Shown piece after piece: positions 5,778 to 7,804 of a stretch of 7,804 nucleotides of DNA. The notes beneath the pieces were generated by a model that saw nothing but the letters and a program-made list of their open reading frames with translations, searched no databases and had not been told where the DNA came from. Position numbers and translations under genes: made by a program. Positions within the stretch are counted from its first letter, which is position 1. Every line of letters begins with the position of its first letter. The DNA lies in NCBI GenBank assembly GCA_018262875.1, contig JADFDL010000073.1, forward strand, positions 1 through 7,804, written 5' to 3'. The DNA is from Rhodocyclaceae bacterium. GTDB lineage: Bacteria > Pseudomonadota > Gammaproteobacteria > Burkholderiales > Rhodocyclaceae.

Positions 5778-5790
5778 AAGTCAGTCCCTG
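5777..5790 (+). repeat. Extra direct copy of the 14-bp AAAGTCAGTCSCTG repeat
   Basis: AAAGTCAGTCCCTG here matches 13 of 14 bases of AAAGTCAGTCGCTG at 5841-5854, in the same orientation, and is an inverted partner of 6018-6031. It shares its first base with the stop codon that ends the remnant reading frame, so the remnant is cut exactly where this repeat starts. The 50 bases from 5791 to 5840 carry no feature I recognise. Confidence 0.6.
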
Positions 5791-5840
5791 CAGGACGGCA
5801 TGGAGGTTCGGTTTGCTGGCGGTGTTGGGAACTGCGGAGA

Positions 5841-6031
5841 AAAGTCAGTCGCTGGGATACGGCGAGCGGGTGCTTTCGACCCCTTGCCGTCATTCCCGCG
5901 AACGCGGGAATCCAGCTACGCTCGAACAAAGGCACTGGATTCCGGGTTCCGCTACGCGGCCCCGGAATGACGGCTGCTGGCCGAAAGCACCCCTCCAGCT
6001 TTTTCAACGCCATATTGCAGCGACTGACTTT
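5841..6031. repeat. Nested imperfect inverted-repeat element, about 190 bp (MITE/REP-like)
   Basis: Four pairs of inverted segments occur in the same order in both arms. They are AAAGTCAGTCGCTG (5841-5854 with 6018-6031, 14/14), GGGTGCTTTCG (5868-5878 with 5982-5992, 11/11), CCGTCATTCC (5887-5896 with 5964-5973, 10/10) and GGAATCCAG (5907-5915 with 5935-5943, 9/9). The centre is a 19-base loop. Outside the terminal pair the arms continue loosely (GCGGAGAAA on the left, TTTCTTTCTCCCGC on the right). The whole can fold as one long hairpin. It encodes no protein; conceptual translations give phrases such as SFPRTRESS and IPAFAGMT that are familiar spurious products of this repeat class in proteobacteria. 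It lies between the convergent bfr and VOC genes. No transposase is present, so it would be a non-autonomous element or a chromosomal REP-type repeat. I did not find a clear target-site duplication. Confidence 0.75.
5892..5911. repeat. 20-bp palindrome of the ATTCCC-N8-GGGAAT type
   Basis: ATTCCCGCGAACGCGGGAAT has perfect 9-base arms around AA. It fits the dRS3-like pattern ATTCCC-N8-GGGAAT known from Neisseria and resembles widespread intergenic repeats of other proteobacteria. It lies inside the left arm of the larger inverted repeat. The matching place in the right arm (5942-5968) has diverged and carries a longer insert. Lacking a following T-run, it is not a classical terminator, although a hairpin here could still stabilise the 3' end of the bfr mRNA. 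Confidence 0.7.
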
Positions 6032-6054
6032 CTTTCTCCCGCACCCTGCCCCGC

Positions 6055-6480
6055 CTACTCCGGCAACCTCACGAACCCGTTCTCGTCGAGCGGAAAGAAG
6101 GGATTGAAGCAGACTTCCCAGAGGAAGCCGTCCGGGTCGGCGAAGTAGCCGCGATGGCCGCCCCAGGGCGCTTTCTCGCCTGCGCGCACGAGGCGGCCGC
6201 CCGCCGCGACGGCTTCGCGCAGCGCGGCATCGACCGCTTCTTCGGACAGAACGTTGTGCGCGAGGGTGAAGCCGGGGAAGCCGGCGCCTTGCGGCGGCAC
6301 GTTCGCATCCTCGGCGAGCGCCTCGCGCGCGAAGAGCGCGAATGCGACGCTGCCGGCCTGGTAGAAGGCCACTTCGGCCTGGCTGCCGGGGGATTCGCGC
6401 CAGCCGAGCGAGCGGTAGAAGGCGCGGCTGCGCGCGAGGTCGGCGACACCGAGGGTGATGAAGCTGATGGCCTGTTTCAT
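6055..6480 (-). CDS. VOC (glyoxalase/bleomycin-resistance fold) family protein
   Basis: 141 residues starting at the ATG read leftward from 6480, with GGAG about ten bases upstream. The N-terminus MKQAISFITLGVADLARSRA followed by FYRSLGW is the first beta-alpha-beta unit of the vicinal-oxygen-chelate fold. The C-terminal GYFADPDGFLWEVCFNP (111-127) is the matching second-half motif with the conserved DPDG turn and E122. H75 and E122 are possible metal ligands. VOC proteins include glyoxalase I, dioxygenases and antibiotic-binding proteins, and nothing in this sequence fixes the substrate. It is not a close match to glyoxalase I in length or motif. It lies 60 bases downstream of tspO on the same strand and probably ends that transcription unit. 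It converges on the bfr operon across the repeat element. Confidence 0.88.
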   Translation of the reverse strand: MKQAISFITLGVADLARSRAFYRSLGWRESPGSQAEVAFYQAGSVAFALFAREALAEDANVPPQGAGFPGFTLAHNVLSEEAVDAALREAVAAGGRLVRAGEKAPWGGHRGYFADPDGFLWEVCFNPFFPLDENGFVRLPE

Positions 6481-6513
6481 GGCTGCGCTCCGGCTGATGG
6501 CATCGGCGAATTA

Positions 6514-6537
6514 TGCGCCGCCGGCATGCCGGTCGCA
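6514..6537 (-). other. Palindromic hairpin between tspO and the VOC gene
   Basis: The centre CCGGCATGCCGG (6521-6532) is a perfect 12-base palindrome, flanked by TGCG (6514-6517) and CGCA (6534-6537), which are also complementary. RNA from the tspO transcript could form a GC-rich hairpin here. There is no T-run after it on the minus strand, so it may be a processing or attenuation hairpin, or simply chance in GC-rich DNA. Confidence 0.35.
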
Positions 6538-6540
6538 GAC

Positions 6541-7050
6541 TCAGCCCAGCAGCGCCGGATTGAGTCGCCAGACGGCAAAGGTCAGTGCCGAGGCGAAGGT
6601 GACCCACGCCAGGTAGGGCAGGAGCAGGACGGCGGCCAGCGGCTTGATCCGCCAAAAGGCGAATACGGTGGCGACGATCAGGCACCACAGGAGCAGCACT
6701 TCGGCGAAGGCCGGGCCGCCGAGACGCCAGGCGAAGAACAGCCAGCTCCACAGGGCGTTGACGGCGAGCTGGACGATGAAGAGCGCCAGCGCCGTGCGGG
6801 CGCCGGCAAAGCCGCGCTCGCGCCAGACCAGCCAGGCGGACACGCCCATGAGGGCGTAGAGCGTGGTCCACACCGGGCCGAACAGCCAGCCCGGCGGCGC
6901 CCAGGCGGGACGCATGAGTTCGGCGTAGAACGGTTTTGCGCTGACCGAGGCCGCGGCGCCGACTGCCGCGGTGGCGAAGGCGAGCGCCAGCCAGCCGGCG
7001 AGGCCGAGCCACTGGCGCGAACGGGGCATTGCCGGCGGGGTCCGGTTCAT
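6541..7050 (-). CDS. tspO: TspO/MBR family membrane protein (tryptophan-rich sensory protein)
   Basis: 169 residues from the ATG at 7050. A TTG two codons earlier is an alternative start, but ATG is preferred. There are five hydrophobic helices, roughly at residues 14-34, 55-76, 85-106, 115-133 and 138-161. The family core R47-P-x-W50-x-P-P-x-W55-x-F57-G-P-V-W61-T-x-L-Y65 is intact, and N98-x-x-W101 begins the other conserved block (NALWSWLFF). Tryptophan is abundant (14 residues). TspO proteins bind porphyrins and other tetrapyrroles, and in Rhodobacter TspO modulates pigment genes in response to oxygen. The gene begins eight bases after the katG stop, so the two are almost certainly co-transcribed. 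This suggests a role in haem or porphyrin handling under oxidative stress, which is inferred from context. Confidence 0.93.
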   Translation of the reverse strand: MNRTPPAMPRSRQWLGLAGWLALAFATAAVGAAASVSAKPFYAELMRPAWAPPGWLFGPVWTTLYALMGVSAWLVWRERGFAGARTALALFIVQLAVNALWSWLFFAWRLGGPAFAEVLLLWCLIVATVFAFWRIKPLAAVLLLPYLAWVTFASALTFAVWRLNPALLG

Positions 7051-7057
7051 GGGCAAC

Positions 7058-7804
<747 letters not shown>

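Noticed and set aside
5887..5973. Rho-independent terminator of the bfr operon
   Set aside because: The hairpins are strong but no run of T follows on either strand, so only a general 3'-end stabilising role could be argued.
5777..6031. CRISPR array
   Set aside because: Only three copies of a 14-base repeat in mixed orientation, with unequal spacing and mirror-image spacers. There are no cas genes.
5813..6148. Short plus-strand frame across the inverted repeat, including SFPRTRESS/RERGNP-like translations
   Set aside because: These peptides are well-known spurious translations of this repeat class. There is no ribosome-binding site or codon bias to support a gene.
5711..7012. 433-codon minus-strand frame spanning the repeat element, VOC and tspO
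   Set aside because: It crosses two real genes in another frame and the repeat, and the translation is Arg-rich shadow sequence.

Overview
The window is GC-rich, densely packed bacterial DNA. Codon third positions are mostly G or C, and the protein sequences look betaproteobacterial, most plausibly from the Rhodocyclales (Azoarcus, Thauera, Dechloromonas or Accumulibacter relatives). That placement is inferred from protein style, from the ppa-nadE adjacency and from the ftr/bfd/bfr gene set. No rRNA or other marker gene is present to confirm it.

Layout. (1) Positions 1-729, minus strand: inorganic pyrophosphatase (ppa) followed by the start of glutamine-dependent NAD+ synthase (nadE), which runs off the left edge. 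(2) Positions 730-910: a divergent intergenic region. It holds a near-consensus sigma70 promoter reading right, with a 19-bp Fur-box-like inverted repeat overlapping its -10 element, and a perfect TATAAT reading left towards ppa. (3) Positions 911-5604, plus strand: seven tightly packed iron genes. They are a P19/FtrA-type periplasmic iron protein, an outer-membrane porin with an N-terminal coiled coil, an FtrB-like cupredoxin-fold protein, an FtrD-like membrane polyferredoxin, HemP, bacterioferritin-associated ferredoxin (bfd) and bacterioferritin (bfr). Most junctions overlap or are a few bases apart. (4) Positions 5605-6054: no intact gene. There is a short frameshifted gene remnant, then a nested, imperfect inverted-repeat element of about 190 bp (MITE/REP-like). 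(5) Positions 6055-7804, minus strand: the C-terminal third of catalase-peroxidase (katG, entering from the right edge), then a TspO/MBR membrane protein, then a VOC/glyoxalase-fold protein.

How the genes work together. The central operon looks like a complete path for iron. A porin would pass a small iron species through the outer membrane, and P19 would bind it in the periplasm. The cupredoxin-like protein and FtrD would handle the electron transfer that accompanies FtrABCD-type ferrous iron uptake. Bfr would store the iron and Bfd would release it. The oddity is that the Ftr1/FtrC permease, the actual inner-membrane iron channel of this system, is not in the window, while a porin sits where it might be expected. 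Other oddities are a cupredoxin-like protein with no His or Cys in its mature part, a Bfd with an extra C-terminal CX3CX2C cluster, and a Bfr with Thr in place of the ferroxidase ligand Glu127. The katG-tspO-VOC group on the other strand concerns peroxide and haem/porphyrin stress, which fits thematically but is a separate transcription unit.
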